Source of the DNA: Limnochordaceae bacterium
GTDB lineage: Bacteria > Bacillota > Limnochordia > Limnochordales > DUMU01
Direction of reading: 5' to 3'
Length of the DNA stretch: 64,000 nucleotides
Assembly: GCA_014896305.1 (NCBI GenBank)
Contig: JADBKQ010000008.1
Location: 62,001 to 126,000 of the forward strand
Shown here: positions 1 to 9,098 of the stretch, piece by piece
Numbering within the stretch: position 1 is the first letter of the stretch
How the letters are laid out: every line of letters starts with the position of its first letter
Position numbers and translations under genes: made by a program
The notes under the pieces: generated by a model
The model's database searches: none
What the model saw: only the letters and a program-made list of their open reading frames with translations
What the model was told of the DNA's origin: nothing

Positions 1-169
1 CACCATATCCCCTGCTAGAGTAGGGGGAGTCCCAATAACAGTTTCTGGCCTGTGCCCCAACCCCAGTTCACCCCTCATGTAACCGCCCATTCGGGTACCC
101 AGGGGAACCCCTTCCAAGCCCAAAGCCCCACTCCGCCCCTCGCTTGCAACCAACCTGGGCAACCATCGT

Positions 170-1207
170 CTAATCTGTCAGGGCCAACTCCTCCAGGTGA
201 ACGGCCCGCCCCGTGGCTGCCGACTTCCGGGCGGCAAGCAAGATACCGATCACGGTCGCCGTCTCCGCCAGCGGGATGGGAGCTTGACCGCTGACCACCG
301 CTTGCAGGAAAGTCCGTACCGTGGCGGTATATCCATATTCCTCGTTGGGGTCTCCATTCCCCATTCCGGCGCCAACCAACGATTGTAGGAGCCCGCTGGG
401 AGCTCGTGCCTGTAACGTCCCCTTCTGCCCTTGCACCCGCAGCTCATATCCGTGCTGGCTGCTGCCGCACAAGACCTGGATGCTGGCCAACCGGCCATCC
501 CGGTAACGAACCACCATGGCCGCGGTATCCTCAGACTGGCTGGCCGGATAGACCGTCTTGGCCGCCTCGCAATACACGGACTCCACGTCGCTTCCCCAGG
601 CCGCTACGAGGGGTTCTACAGCGTGGATGCCCATATTGATGATGGAGCCCCCTCCCTGGGTAACACTGTCTTGCCAGGTCGATGGGCCGTCCAAGTAGCC
701 CTGGATGTCATGGGCGACCAAACCTTCGGCCCACGGCGTCGGCCCCAACACTCCCTGCTTGACCTGCCGGATCAAAGCCTGGTGAGCCGGAGCATAGCGA
801 ATGACTGACGTGGACATGAGCAGGCGCCCCGGCTCCCTGCCCGCTCGCAGCAACTGCCGGGCATCTTCCGGGGTAGTCGCCAACGCCTTGTCCACAAATG
901 TGGGCATCCCCGCCTTCAGAAACGGCAGCGCATACCGGGCGTGCTCCCCGCTGGGCGTGCAGACGAATACCGCCTCGACAGGCACTTTCCCGGACGGCAA
1001 CATCTCCGCCGGGTCATCCACGGCGACCGGAACGGTCACCCCCGCCCGCTGGTCTTTCGCCCCGCTCTGCGATAGCCTCTGGACCAACTCTGACGCCTTC
1101 CCGGGGGTACTATCCCAGATGGCTGCGACACTGTGACCTTCCCGTGTGGCCAGTTCGGCGAAAATATAGGGATGAGAGAGGGCCAACCCCACGATCCCTA
1201 CCCGCAT
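170..1207 (-). CDS. Gfo/Idh/MocA family NAD(P)-dependent oxidoreductase
   Basis: A predicted cytoplasmic sugar or inositol-type dehydrogenase of about 345 residues. The N-terminus MRVGIVGLALSHPYIF starts a Rossmann fold, and the motif VDKALATT matches the Lys-containing EKP-like loop of the family; the C-terminal half is the alpha/beta substrate domain. The ATG at 1207 is chosen because GGAGGGAGA lies just upstream and because the open frame further upstream (to 1345) adds sequence unlike the family. It is followed upstream on the same strand, after 183 bases, by a GH38 mannosidase, which suggests joint work on a sugar released from glycans. The exact substrate cannot be read from sequence. 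Confidence 0.85.
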   Translation of the reverse strand: MRVGIVGLALSHPYIFAELATREGHSVAAIWDSTPGKASELVQRLSQSGAKDQRAGVTVPVAVDDPAEMLPSGKVPVEAVFVCTPSGEHARYALPFLKAGMPTFVDKALATTPEDARQLLRAGREPGRLLMSTSVIRYAPAHQALIRQVKQGVLGPTPWAEGLVAHDIQGYLDGPSTWQDSVTQGGGSIINMGIHAVEPLVAAWGSDVESVYCEAAKTVYPASQSEDTAAMVVRYRDGRLASIQVLCGSSQHGYELRVQGQKGTLQARAPSGLLQSLVGAGMGNGDPNEEYGYTATVRTFLQAVVSGQAPIPLAETATVIGILLAARKSAATGRAVHLEELALTD

Positions 1208-1390
1208 TGCCTCTCCCTCCTTCCTGCTTCGACCCCAATAATCACAGGTAGTTCGAGACTCATCGAGCTTTTCCTGCTGGAGGGGCAGCCCTGGCGGCAA
1301 TCTGCTCGCAAAATAAGGCGGCGGGATGAACACCCACCCCGCCACTTCAAACTCAAGAAGCGTTCCTGACCCATTGCCCAGCCGGCGGCG

Positions 1391-4300
1391 CTAGGCGACG
1401 TCGCCGAAACGAACCCGCAGCGTCAGAATCTCCCCCGGTTGCAGCTGAACCGTTACCGTCCGGCCACAGACCGAGGGAGCCCCCGCCGGTTCCACCCATT
1501 GAGGCTCCTCCATCAGGTTGACCAACTGGGCTGCCTCTACCTGCCGGTCGAACTGTAGCTGCACGGGCCCCCGTCGCCCGAAGGCCTCGTACAACCGGAT
1601 GATCCATTCCGTCCCCTGGCCGCTCGCAGCCTGGCCGGCTATCCGTGCACCTGTCTGAACCCGATCCGCCAGTTCGTCCGGCGCCTTCCACACCTCGGTC
1701 ACGACATTGGGCGCCGTCACGACCAGGAAGGAGTGCTGTCGTGCCGGGCCAGCCTGCCGCTGGGCCGGATCGGAGGGTTGGCTCTCAACGCCGGTGAACC
1801 CATCGAAACGTTCCACATACGCCGGCGCGTTGAGCTCGTACGCCCGGGCCACCGTTTGCGCTTGCCGCCAATCACCACTATGGGGCAGCAGGCTGTAGGT
1901 GAAGTGCTGCCGCCCCTCATCCGCCCGCGGATCCGGCGACACCGGCGATTTGAGCAAGGTCAACCGAATGGTCGAATCGTGGATGTCGTGGCCATACTTC
2001 CCGTCATTGAGCAGGCTGACTCCGTAACCGTCTTCAGACAGATCTACCCACTTGTGGCCGACCACCTCGAAGCGGGCCCGCTCCCAGCTGGTATTGGCAT
2101 ACGTGGGCCGTTCGATGTGCCCATAGGCGATCTCGTAGGTGGCCTGCCGCGCGCGTACGGCGACCGGGAAGGCCACTTTCAGCAGCACTTCCCGCTCGTG
2201 CCAATCGATCTCCGTATCGAAGTCGATGCGCCGCAAATCCCGGTACAACCGCATCTGCTGCACCACCCGGGAGTGCTCGAACTCGCGGCTAATGCGCAGG
2301 GTCAGCCGGAGCGGCCCACTCTCCACCAGCTCGACGCTGGCGTTCTCCTGGACCTCCCAACCCTTCTTTTGGTAGAAGAGGTCGATGTCCCACGCATCCC
2401 ACATGTTTGGCTTGTCTTCAAACGCCTGCAGGACGTTGCCCCGCCGGCCCGGCAGCAGGACCTCCCGCCCGGCCTGCCGATCGAAAAGCCGCCGAATGGC
2501 CCCGACGCGATCCAGACTGATCTCGTAGAACGGCGTACGGATCTCCCAGCCGCTGTCCCGCCGCTCTGCCACCAGCTCCTCGGTGGCTGGGACGCTGACC
2601 CCGCCAGCCGGCTCACAGGCGGCCTCCAGCTGGAAGAGCCCATACCCGCAAGACGGCACTCCTCGTGCGGGGAAGAGAAGGGCCACCTGATCATCCGTGT
2701 CGCCTTCGTCCACCACCTGGCAGGCCAGCCGTTCACCGGCAGGATTGATCACCCACAGCCGCCGGCCGTCCCGCTGCCAGGACTCCAGTTCTTCCCGAGC
2801 GACCGGATAACGAACCAGGTCCTGGCGGTCCCACGATAGGTCGTTCCATACGACAAAGGCGGGTAGCCGGTCCGCCAGCGTTGTGCCACCGTCGGGGGGC
2901 GCCGGGGTCGAAGCTGGCGCGGGTGCGGCCGCCACCAGGCTCCGGGTCAGTGCCTGCGTCGCCTGCCGGATCACCCGGGCCGCGACCTGCCTGGCCTCTG
3001 TTAGCTCCCGGATGGCGTCCTCATAGATCTCGTGAATGCCGGAGCCGGGCAGGATGTCGTGGAACTGGTTTCGCAACAGCGTCTTCCAGGCCTCGTCCAG
3101 CTCGGCAGCGGGATAGGGTTCACCCGCCACCAGGCTGGCCCAGGAAGCGAGCATCTCCGCCCGCCGCAGGGCGAACTCGGTGAGCCGGTTCCCTCGCTTG
3201 ACGGCCGCTTGGGTGGTAAACGTGCCCCGGTGCAACTCGAGGTAGAGCTCGTCGTTCCAGACCGGCAGGTCCGCCGGGCGAGGCAGATGGTCCAGGAATG
3301 GTTGCACCGGGCCGGTGTGCAGCAGAGGCAGCCCGGGTGCCCGCCCCAGCCGCTCCTGCATCTCCAGCATCTCGTAGGTAGGACCGCCGCCGCCATCGCC
3401 AAATCCGAACGTGAAGAGACAGGCCGGAGAAACGTCCTTCTGCTGGAAGCGGTCCCACGTCCCTTTCAGCTGTGAGGGAAGAATCTGGCCGTTGTAGCCC
3501 CCCTCCGGGTTATGGTAGAAGTGCGCCAGCACGCGGCTGCCGTCCGCCCCTTCCCACCAGAACAGATCGTATGGGAAGCGGTTGAACTGGTTCCAGCTGA
3601 TCTTGGTCGTGACGAAGTAGTCGACTCCGGCTTTCTTGAGAATCTGCGGCAGACCCCAGCTGAACCCGAACGCATCCGGCAACCAGGCGACGCGCGAGTC
3701 ATAGCCGAACTCTTTGCGGAAGAAGCGCTTACCGTGTACCACCTGGCGAACCAGGGACTCGCCGCTGGGCAGGTTGCAGTCGCTCTCCACCCATAGCGCT
3801 CCCAGCGGCTCCCACCGGCCCTGGGCTACACGCCGACGAATCCCCTCATAGATGTGGGGATGCTCCTGTTTGATCCAGGCGTACAACTGGGGTTGGCTTT
3901 GGCCGAAATAGTACGCCGGGTACTGCTCCATCAGATGTAGCGCGGTGGAGAATGTCCGGGCCGCTTTGCGGTGAGTCTCCCGGATCGGCCACAGCCAGGC
4001 GGTGTCAATGTGGGCGTGACCAATGACGTGCAGTTCACCCCGGGTGGGATACTGCTGCCGGATGCGCTCCACAGCTGCCCGGAGCTGCTGGGAGGCGTGG
4101 ATGAGCGATTCGCGGAAACGATCGCTCCCTTTGTGCAGGTAGTCGACGGAATCCACGGCGGCGTCCACCGCCCGCAACAGAGCCGCCCGCAGCGGATCGT
4201 CTTGCGGCAATGCCTGCGCGATCAGCCAGACGGCCCGGCCGTCCTGGGCGAACTGCCTCACCGGCTCATCGATCCAGACCAGGGCTGTCTCTTCCAGTCG

Positions 4301-4729
4301 ATGAAGCTCCCCGCCCATTCCGCTCCAGGCCTCCACCGCCAATTGGGCGGTGGCCCCCGGCTGCAGCCGGTCGGACAAGAGGACCTCTTTATGCCAGGCA
4401 TCTACGCCCTGGAGAGGGATACCCTGGAAGTAGACCAGAGCTTCGCCCCCTGCCCGGAAAAGCAGAGCGTACCGCCCCCCTTCTGAAGACCACTCCGGCG
4501 GAATGGTCACCGTCCGGCGAAACCAGACGGTGACATCCCGCCCCCCCCACTCCTGGCCAAGTTCCAGTCGTTCCCATCCCGACTCATCCAGATTCCAGGC
4601 AGCCGCTCCGGTACCCAGCCAACCTTCTTTAAAAAGCCAGGGCGATAAATCCCTTCGGTCCCGGTATTGGTAGCGCTCGATCTCTTGCAAGCGCCGATCC
4701 ACCTTACGAGGCAGCAACTGCAGTTCCAC
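1391..4729 (-). CDS. Glycoside hydrolase family 38 alpha-mannosidase
   Basis: Retaining, zinc-dependent alpha-mannosidase of about 1112 residues, the usual length for the family. The catalytic domain begins with GHAHIDTAWLW (about residues 237-247, zinc ligands His and Asp) and contains WLPDAFGFS (about 349-357), whose Asp is the expected nucleophile and zinc ligand; a further His lies in RNQFHDILPGSG. The rest is the long beta-rich GH38 C-terminal domain. No signal peptide is seen, so it should act in the cytoplasm on imported mannosides. The GTG start at 4729 is chosen because AAGGAGG stands 8 bases upstream; the open frame extends to 4798 without a comparable site. It probably shares an operon with the downstream dehydrogenase. 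Confidence 0.93.
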   Translation of the reverse strand: MELQLLPRKVDRRLQEIERYQYRDRRDLSPWLFKEGWLGTGAAAWNLDESGWERLELGQEWGGRDVTVWFRRTVTIPPEWSSEGGRYALLFRAGGEALVYFQGIPLQGVDAWHKEVLLSDRLQPGATAQLAVEAWSGMGGELHRLEETALVWIDEPVRQFAQDGRAVWLIAQALPQDDPLRAALLRAVDAAVDSVDYLHKGSDRFRESLIHASQQLRAAVERIRQQYPTRGELHVIGHAHIDTAWLWPIRETHRKAARTFSTALHLMEQYPAYYFGQSQPQLYAWIKQEHPHIYEGIRRRVAQGRWEPLGALWVESDCNLPSGESLVRQVVHGKRFFRKEFGYDSRVAWLPDAFGFSWGLPQILKKAGVDYFVTTKISWNQFNRFPYDLFWWEGADGSRVLAHFYHNPEGGYNGQILPSQLKGTWDRFQQKDVSPACLFTFGFGDGGGGPTYEMLEMQERLGRAPGLPLLHTGPVQPFLDHLPRPADLPVWNDELYLELHRGTFTTQAAVKRGNRLTEFALRRAEMLASWASLVAGEPYPAAELDEAWKTLLRNQFHDILPGSGIHEIYEDAIRELTEARQVAARVIRQATQALTRSLVAAAPAPASTPAPPDGGTTLADRLPAFVVWNDLSWDRQDLVRYPVAREELESWQRDGRRLWVINPAGERLACQVVDEGDTDDQVALLFPARGVPSCGYGLFQLEAACEPAGGVSVPATEELVAERRDSGWEIRTPFYEISLDRVGAIRRLFDRQAGREVLLPGRRGNVLQAFEDKPNMWDAWDIDLFYQKKGWEVQENASVELVESGPLRLTLRISREFEHSRVVQQMRLYRDLRRIDFDTEIDWHEREVLLKVAFPVAVRARQATYEIAYGHIERPTYANTSWERARFEVVGHKWVDLSEDGYGVSLLNDGKYGHDIHDSTIRLTLLKSPVSPDPRADEGRQHFTYSLLPHSGDWRQAQTVARAYELNAPAYVERFDGFTGVESQPSDPAQRQAGPARQHSFLVVTAPNVVTEVWKAPDELADRVQTGARIAGQAASGQGTEWIIRLYEAFGRRGPVQLQFDRQVEAAQLVNLMEEPQWVEPAGAPSVCGRTVTVQLQPGEILTLRVRFGDVA

Positions 4730-4892
4730 GCCGCGTTCCTCCTTGCTTGGTTGATGCTGGCGGATCCGGGGGCTCCCCTGCATTGTCAGGAATCCCACCC
4801 CGGACGTAACCTGGCCGCTAGAACACCATACCCGCTCCGTTCACCACGTGTCACCAAGTATACCATCCTGTCCGGCCATCTTTGCCCACCGC

Positions 4893-4920
4893 TTCACCCG
4901 CGGTTGATCCGGGTTATAAT
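4893..4920 (+). promoter_or_regulatory. Candidate promoter for the FAD oxidoreductase gene
   Basis: The divergent gap between the mannosidase and the FAD oxidoreductase carries a perfect TATAAT at 4915-4920 on the plus strand, with a weak -35-like TTCACC at 4893-4898 (16-base spacer). On the minus strand TATACT at 4857-4862 is a possible -10 for the mannosidase, but no good -35 goes with it. Confidence 0.4.
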
Positions 4921-5006
4921 GAAGCGGTTGTACTGTCCCGAATGTGCTGGCAGCCGCCAAACACGGGCAGCCGGCCAGGCAGCAAGATAAGGAGCGGATT
5001 GGAGAC

Positions 5007-7118
5007 ATGCACGCAGGACGGGTAGGCGCACACTCAGAGGCGCCGGCGACGCTGGAAGTCCGCCAGTATCCAGGGAGCACGGCTGCTGCAGGCGAGACGG
5101 TTCGCTGTTCACTCTTGATCGTCGGGGGAGGAACCGGCGCGGTCGCGGCCGCCGTCGCCGCCGCCGCCCAGGGGCTGCAGGTGGTGATGACCGAGCCCAC
5201 GTTCTGGCTGGGAGGCCAGCTGACCAGCCAGGGCGTCTCGGCGCTCGACGAACACTCGTACATCGAAACCTTTGGGGGCACCAGCCGCTACAACCGGCTG
5301 CGGCAGTTGATCCGCGCCCACTACCGGCAACGGTACTCCCTCACGGCCGAGGCAGCCAGCCGGGAGGAGCTGAACCCGGGCAACGCGTGGGTCAGCCGTC
5401 TTTGCTTTGAACCGCAGGCGGGCCTCGCTGCCATCGCCACCCTCCTGCAAGAGGCGGGGCAGGTTCAGGTGTACTACGGAACGACGCCGCTGGCCGTGGA
5501 GCGGTCCGGCCGGCGCATTCAGCGGGTGCGTTTCCAGCAGCGCCTCACCCCCGCACAAGCCGAAGCCCTTCGGCAGGGGCAGGCGCAGGTAGCCACCCTC
5601 GGCTGCCCACCCCCCCCAGCCGGGCAACCGGCCACGCCGCCCTGGCTTTTGGATGAACAGCAAGCTGCCCAGGCGGGCTACGAGACAACCGTGTTCGAAG
5701 TGGAGCCGACGTTTGTCATCGACGCTACTGAGCTGGGAGACTTGCTGCCGCTGGCCGGCTTGCCGTACCGCTCCGGAGCGGAGGCCCGCAGCCAAACGGG
5801 CGAACCCCACGCCAAAGAGCGGCCCGAATCGGAATGGGTGCAGAGTTTCACCTACCCCTTTGCCGTAGAGTACTGCCCGGGCGAACGGCACGTGATCCCT
5901 AAGCCGGAGGGGTACGAAGCGTTGCGGGATCGGCAACCATACACGTTTCGACTCTGGTACGGGGAGAAGGAAGGCTGGAAGACGTACGGGATGTTCCAGC
6001 CGACGGCCGATGTTTCGCTGCCGTTTTGGACCTACCGTCGCCTCATCGACCGGACCAATTTCACCAACGACACGTTCCCGCATGACATTGCCATGATCAA
6101 CTGGCCGGGCAACGACTTCCGGCATGCCAATCTCATCGACCGGAACCCTGCCGAGCAAGCCTCCATTCACCGCCAGGCCAAACTGCTGAGCCTTGGGTTC
6201 TTGTATTGGCTGCAAACGGAGGCCCCCCGTGACGAAGGGGGGCAGGGATATCCCGAGCTGCGTTTGCGCCCGGACATCATGGGGTCCGCCGACGGGCTCT
6301 CCCAGTACCCGTACATCCGGGAATCCCGCCGGATTGTCGCTCTGACGACGGTGGTGGAGCAAGACGTTGCCGCAGAATTTCAACCAGGGCCCAGGGCCGC
6401 GCATTATCTTGACACCGCCGGCATTGGCTTTTACCCCATCGACATCCACGCCGCCGACGGTGAAACGGATGCCGCGGCCGAGCCGACCAGACCGTTCGAG
6501 ATCCCTCTGGGGGCGTTGATCCCGGCCGACTGCGACAACTTGTTGGCTGGAGCCAAGAACATTGGCACTACCCACATCACCAACGGCTGCTACCGCCTGC
6601 ATCCCGTGGAATGGAACATCGGCGAGACTGCCGGCCTTTTGGCCGCCTACTGTCTGCAGACCGACAAGACCCCCGCCCAGATCCGCAGCACCCTGGGTCT
6701 CCTCCGTCGTTTCCAGGGAGTCCTGGTGGGTGCGGGCGTACCGCTTTTCTGGTTCGTCGATGTACCCCCGGGGCATCCCGCCTTTGCCGCCGTGCACCGG
6801 CTGGCCGCCACCGGGGTTCTGCCGGGCGCACCCGACATTGATCCGGCCGGCCAGGAGTTGTATTTCCATCCGGATGAACCGGCTACCCTGGCCTGCCTGG
6901 ACAGTTGGCTGGCAAAAGCGCGCCCCCTCTTCCCCGAACTGGGGTTGGATGAGCTGGCCCGCCAGGCCCTGGCCCGCGAGCTCTTGCGGGACGGCGAGCT
7001 CTACAAGTCCCTGCTGCCCGAAGAGCTGGAGCATACCCTCACCCGCGGTGAACTGGCGCAGCGGCTTTTCCAGGCGCTTTTACCCAGTCTGGAGTCGGTG
7101 GAAGATGAATCGCTCTGA
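5007..7118 (+). CDS. FAD-dependent oxidoreductase with SLH-like C-terminal segment
   Basis: A flavoprotein of 703 residues. The dinucleotide-binding motif VGGGTGA is at about residues 39-45, followed by the FAD-dependent oxidoreductase (PF12831-like) body, including LIPADCDNLLAGAKNIG and the late motif NGCYRLHPVEWNIGETAG typical of this family. From about residue 583 the sequence FVDVPPGHPAFAAVHRLAATG and then FHPDEPATLACLDSWL resembles an S-layer homology repeat, and TRGELAQRLFQAL looks like the end of another. No signal peptide is visible before the Rossmann fold. ATG at 5007 is preceded by AAGGAG 12 bases upstream and GGAG 2 bases upstream. The substrate is unknown; the carbohydrate neighbours suggest a sugar or polyol derivative. 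Confidence 0.85.
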   Translation: MHAGRVGAHSEAPATLEVRQYPGSTAAAGETVRCSLLIVGGGTGAVAAAVAAAAQGLQVVMTEPTFWLGGQLTSQGVSALDEHSYIETFGGTSRYNRLRQLIRAHYRQRYSLTAEAASREELNPGNAWVSRLCFEPQAGLAAIATLLQEAGQVQVYYGTTPLAVERSGRRIQRVRFQQRLTPAQAEALRQGQAQVATLGCPPPPAGQPATPPWLLDEQQAAQAGYETTVFEVEPTFVIDATELGDLLPLAGLPYRSGAEARSQTGEPHAKERPESEWVQSFTYPFAVEYCPGERHVIPKPEGYEALRDRQPYTFRLWYGEKEGWKTYGMFQPTADVSLPFWTYRRLIDRTNFTNDTFPHDIAMINWPGNDFRHANLIDRNPAEQASIHRQAKLLSLGFLYWLQTEAPRDEGGQGYPELRLRPDIMGSADGLSQYPYIRESRRIVALTTVVEQDVAAEFQPGPRAAHYLDTAGIGFYPIDIHAADGETDAAAEPTRPFEIPLGALIPADCDNLLAGAKNIGTTHITNGCYRLHPVEWNIGETAGLLAAYCLQTDKTPAQIRSTLGLLRRFQGVLVGAGVPLFWFVDVPPGHPAFAAVHRLAATGVLPGAPDIDPAGQELYFHPDEPATLACLDSWLAKARPLFPELGLDELARQALARELLRDGELYKSLLPEELEHTLTRGELAQRLFQALLPSLESVEDESL

Positions 7119-7127
7119 CACCCAGAA

Positions 7128-7155
7128 GGCGGCGGCCCTCACCCGGACCGCCGCC
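7128..7155 (+). terminator. Stem-loop after the FAD oxidoreductase
   Basis: A perfect 8-base stem (GGCGGCGG at 7128-7135 pairing with CCGCCGCC at 7148-7155) lies 9 bases after the stop codon and is followed by CATTCTTTG. The weak T-run makes it a plausible but not certain terminator. Confidence 0.45.
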
Positions 7156-7186
7156 CATTCTTTGCGCACAGTTAAACCCCGTGCGA

Positions 7187-7213
7187 CCGGCCGACAGGCC
7201 GGCCTTTCGTTTT
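7187..7213. terminator. Intrinsic terminator between convergent genes
   Basis: Stem CCGGCC (7187-7192) and GGCCGG (7197-7202) with loop GACA, followed on the plus strand by CCTTTCGTTTT. It lies between the convergent FAD oxidoreductase and glnS genes and best serves the plus strand; on the minus strand only a short GGTTT follows. Confidence 0.5.
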
Positions 7214-7219
7214 CAACTT

Positions 7220-8908
7220 TCAACCGGCCACGGACTTGCGCTGGATCTTGGCCCAAGTGTCCCGGAGCGCTACGGTCCGGTTAAACACCAGCCTCTCCGG
7301 GGTGGAATCTGGATCGACACAAAAGTAGCCATGGCGCAGGAATTGGAAGTGATCCAGCGCCTTCGCCGTGCGCAGACTGGGCTCTACCCAACACCCGGTC
7401 AATACCTCGAGAGAGTTGGGGTTCAGGTTGGCCAGGAAATCACCACCAGCTTCCGGATCCTCCGTGGCAAACAGGCGATCGTACAGGCGGACCTCCGCCG
7501 GCCAGGCGTGCCGGATCGAAACCCAGTGGAGCGTCCCGGGAACACGCCGGCCATCCGGCGCCTCACCGCCCCGGCTCTGCAGGTCGCAGGTACAGCGCAA
7601 TTCCGTCACCTCACCGGTGGCTGGATCTTTGACCACTTCGTCACAGCGGATGATGTACGCCCCTTTCAGGCGTACCTCTCGCCCCGGTGCGAGACGGAAA
7701 AACCTGGCCGGAGGGTTCTCGGCAAAATCTTCGCGTTCAACATAGATCTCACGGGAGAAAGGCACCAGCCGGGTGCCTGCTTGCGGGTCCTCTGGGTTGT
7801 TTTCTACTGGGAAGCTTTCCTCCTGGCCCTCGGGGTAGTTGGTGAGCACCACTTTGAGTGGCCGCAGGACAGCCATGACGCGAGGAGCATGGCGGTTGAG
7901 ATCCTCGCGCACCAGGTGTTCAAGGTACTCGATATCTACGACACCCTTAGTCTTGTTCACGCCGATCCGCTCACATAGTTCCCGGATAGCCGCAGGAGTG
8001 TAGCCCCGTCGCCGCAACCCTTTGAGCGTCGGCATACGGGGGTCATCCCAGCCTCTGACGTACCCCTCTTCGACCAGCTGGCGGAGTTTTCGCTTGCTGG
8101 TCAAGGTGTAGGTCAGCTCGAGCCGGGCAAACTCGATCTGTTTCGGTGGCTCGACGAAGCCAAGCGTCTCTAGAAGCCAGTTATACAACGGGCGGTGATC
8201 CTCGAACTCCAGCGAACACAAGGAGTGAGTGATCCCCTCGATCGCGTCCGACAGAGGGTGAGCAAAATCGTAGGTGGGGTAAATGCACCAGCGATCGCCC
8301 GTCCGATGATGCGTGGCATGCTGAATGCGATAGAGTACCGGATCGCGCAGGTTGATGTTGCCCGCAGCCATGTCGATCTTGGCTCTCAGGGTGCGGGCCC
8401 CATCAGGAAATTCGCCCGCTCGCATCCTCTGGAAAAGATCCAGGTTTTCCTCCACAGAACGGTTCCGGTAGGGGCTCTCCCGGCCGGGCTCCGTCAAGGT
8501 GCCCCGATACTCCCGTACCTCATCCGGGCTGAGGTCGCAAACATACGCCTTGCCCAGTTGAATCAGACGAACTGCGTATTGATATAGCTGTTCAAAATAG
8601 TCGGAGGCGTAATAGAGCCGATCGTCCCAGTCAAAGCCCAGCCAGCGAACATCCTCCATGATGGAGTCGACATACTCTGTATCTTCTTTGATGGGGTTGG
8701 TGTCGTCGAAACGGAGGTTGCACAGCCCCCCAAACTCGGCAGCAATTCCAAAGTCGATGGTGATCGCCTTGGCGTGACCAATGTGCAAATAGCCGTTGGG
8801 TTCGGGAGGAAACCGGGTGTGAATCCGGCGGTGAAAGGCACCTGTGCGAACGTCTTCGGCGACGATCTCCCGAATAAAGTTACTAGGCTTACTCGTTGCT
8901 TCTTGCAA
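7220..8908 (-). CDS. glnS: Glutaminyl-tRNA synthetase
   Basis: Class I aminoacyl-tRNA synthetase that charges tRNA-Gln directly. Motifs seen are [17 protein letters not shown] (HIGH signature), [18 protein letters not shown] and TSKRKL (KMSKS equivalent), followed by the two beta-barrel anticodon-binding domains. With the TTG start at 8908 the protein has 562 residues, close to the E. coli enzyme, and begins about 10 residues before NFIREIV as relatives do; AGGAAAGG precedes it. An open frame reaches an ATG at 8989, but that ATG directly abuts a terminator hairpin, so it is a poor start. No T-box leader was recognised upstream. Many Bacillota instead use Glu-tRNA(Gln) amidation, so direct charging is notable. 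Confidence 0.95.
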   Translation of the reverse strand: MQEATSKPSNFIREIVAEDVRTGAFHRRIHTRFPPEPNGYLHIGHAKAITIDFGIAAEFGGLCNLRFDDTNPIKEDTEYVDSIMEDVRWLGFDWDDRLYYASDYFEQLYQYAVRLIQLGKAYVCDLSPDEVREYRGTLTEPGRESPYRNRSVEENLDLFQRMRAGEFPDGARTLRAKIDMAAGNINLRDPVLYRIQHATHHRTGDRWCIYPTYDFAHPLSDAIEGITHSLCSLEFEDHRPLYNWLLETLGFVEPPKQIEFARLELTYTLTSKRKLRQLVEEGYVRGWDDPRMPTLKGLRRRGYTPAAIRELCERIGVNKTKGVVDIEYLEHLVREDLNRHAPRVMAVLRPLKVVLTNYPEGQEESFPVENNPEDPQAGTRLVPFSREIYVEREDFAENPPARFFRLAPGREVRLKGAYIIRCDEVVKDPATGEVTELRCTCDLQSRGGEAPDGRRVPGTLHWVSIRHAWPAEVRLYDRLFATEDPEAGGDFLANLNPNSLEVLTGCWVEPSLRTAKALDHFQFLRHGYFCVDPDSTPERLVFNRTVALRDTWAKIQRKSVAG

Positions 8909-8995
8909 AGGTGTCCACCCTTTCCTCTCCCCGTAGCTTACCACTCCGCTGGCCCGCCATGTAGCCCCCTTTGCACCGGTAGGATGCATAAAGCA

Positions 8996-9020
8996 ACGAG
9001 GGAGCCCATCGCTCCCTCGT
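8996..9020 (-). terminator. Terminator of the CBM9-like gene
   Basis: A perfect 10-base inverted repeat (ACGAGGGAGC at 8996-9005, GCTCCCTCGT at 9011-9020) with a 5-base loop, followed on the minus strand by TGCTTT. It lies about 80 bases downstream of the CBM9-like gene and separates it from glnS. Confidence 0.6.
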
Positions 9021-9098
9021 CTTCAACACAATCGCGGTTCATGTAAGGGCTCAAGGAACCCAGGGGGTCAGCCCCTGCGCAACTCAGTCAGGCGAGCG

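Noticed and set aside
1-169. Start of another gene at the left edge
   Set aside because: No frame with family features or a usable ribosome binding site was seen; nothing supportable lies here.
1733-2839. 368-codon plus-strand open frame
   Set aside because: Antisense to the GH38 mannosidase, whose motifs and ribosome binding site are clear.
5109-7034. 641-codon open frame on the minus strand
   Set aside because: It is antisense to the FAD oxidoreductase across its length, has no recognisable domain or ribosome binding site, and is a product of high GC content.
8909-9098. T-box leader for glnS
   Set aside because: No T-box sequence or stem I-like structure was found; the only hairpin is the terminator of the upstream gene.
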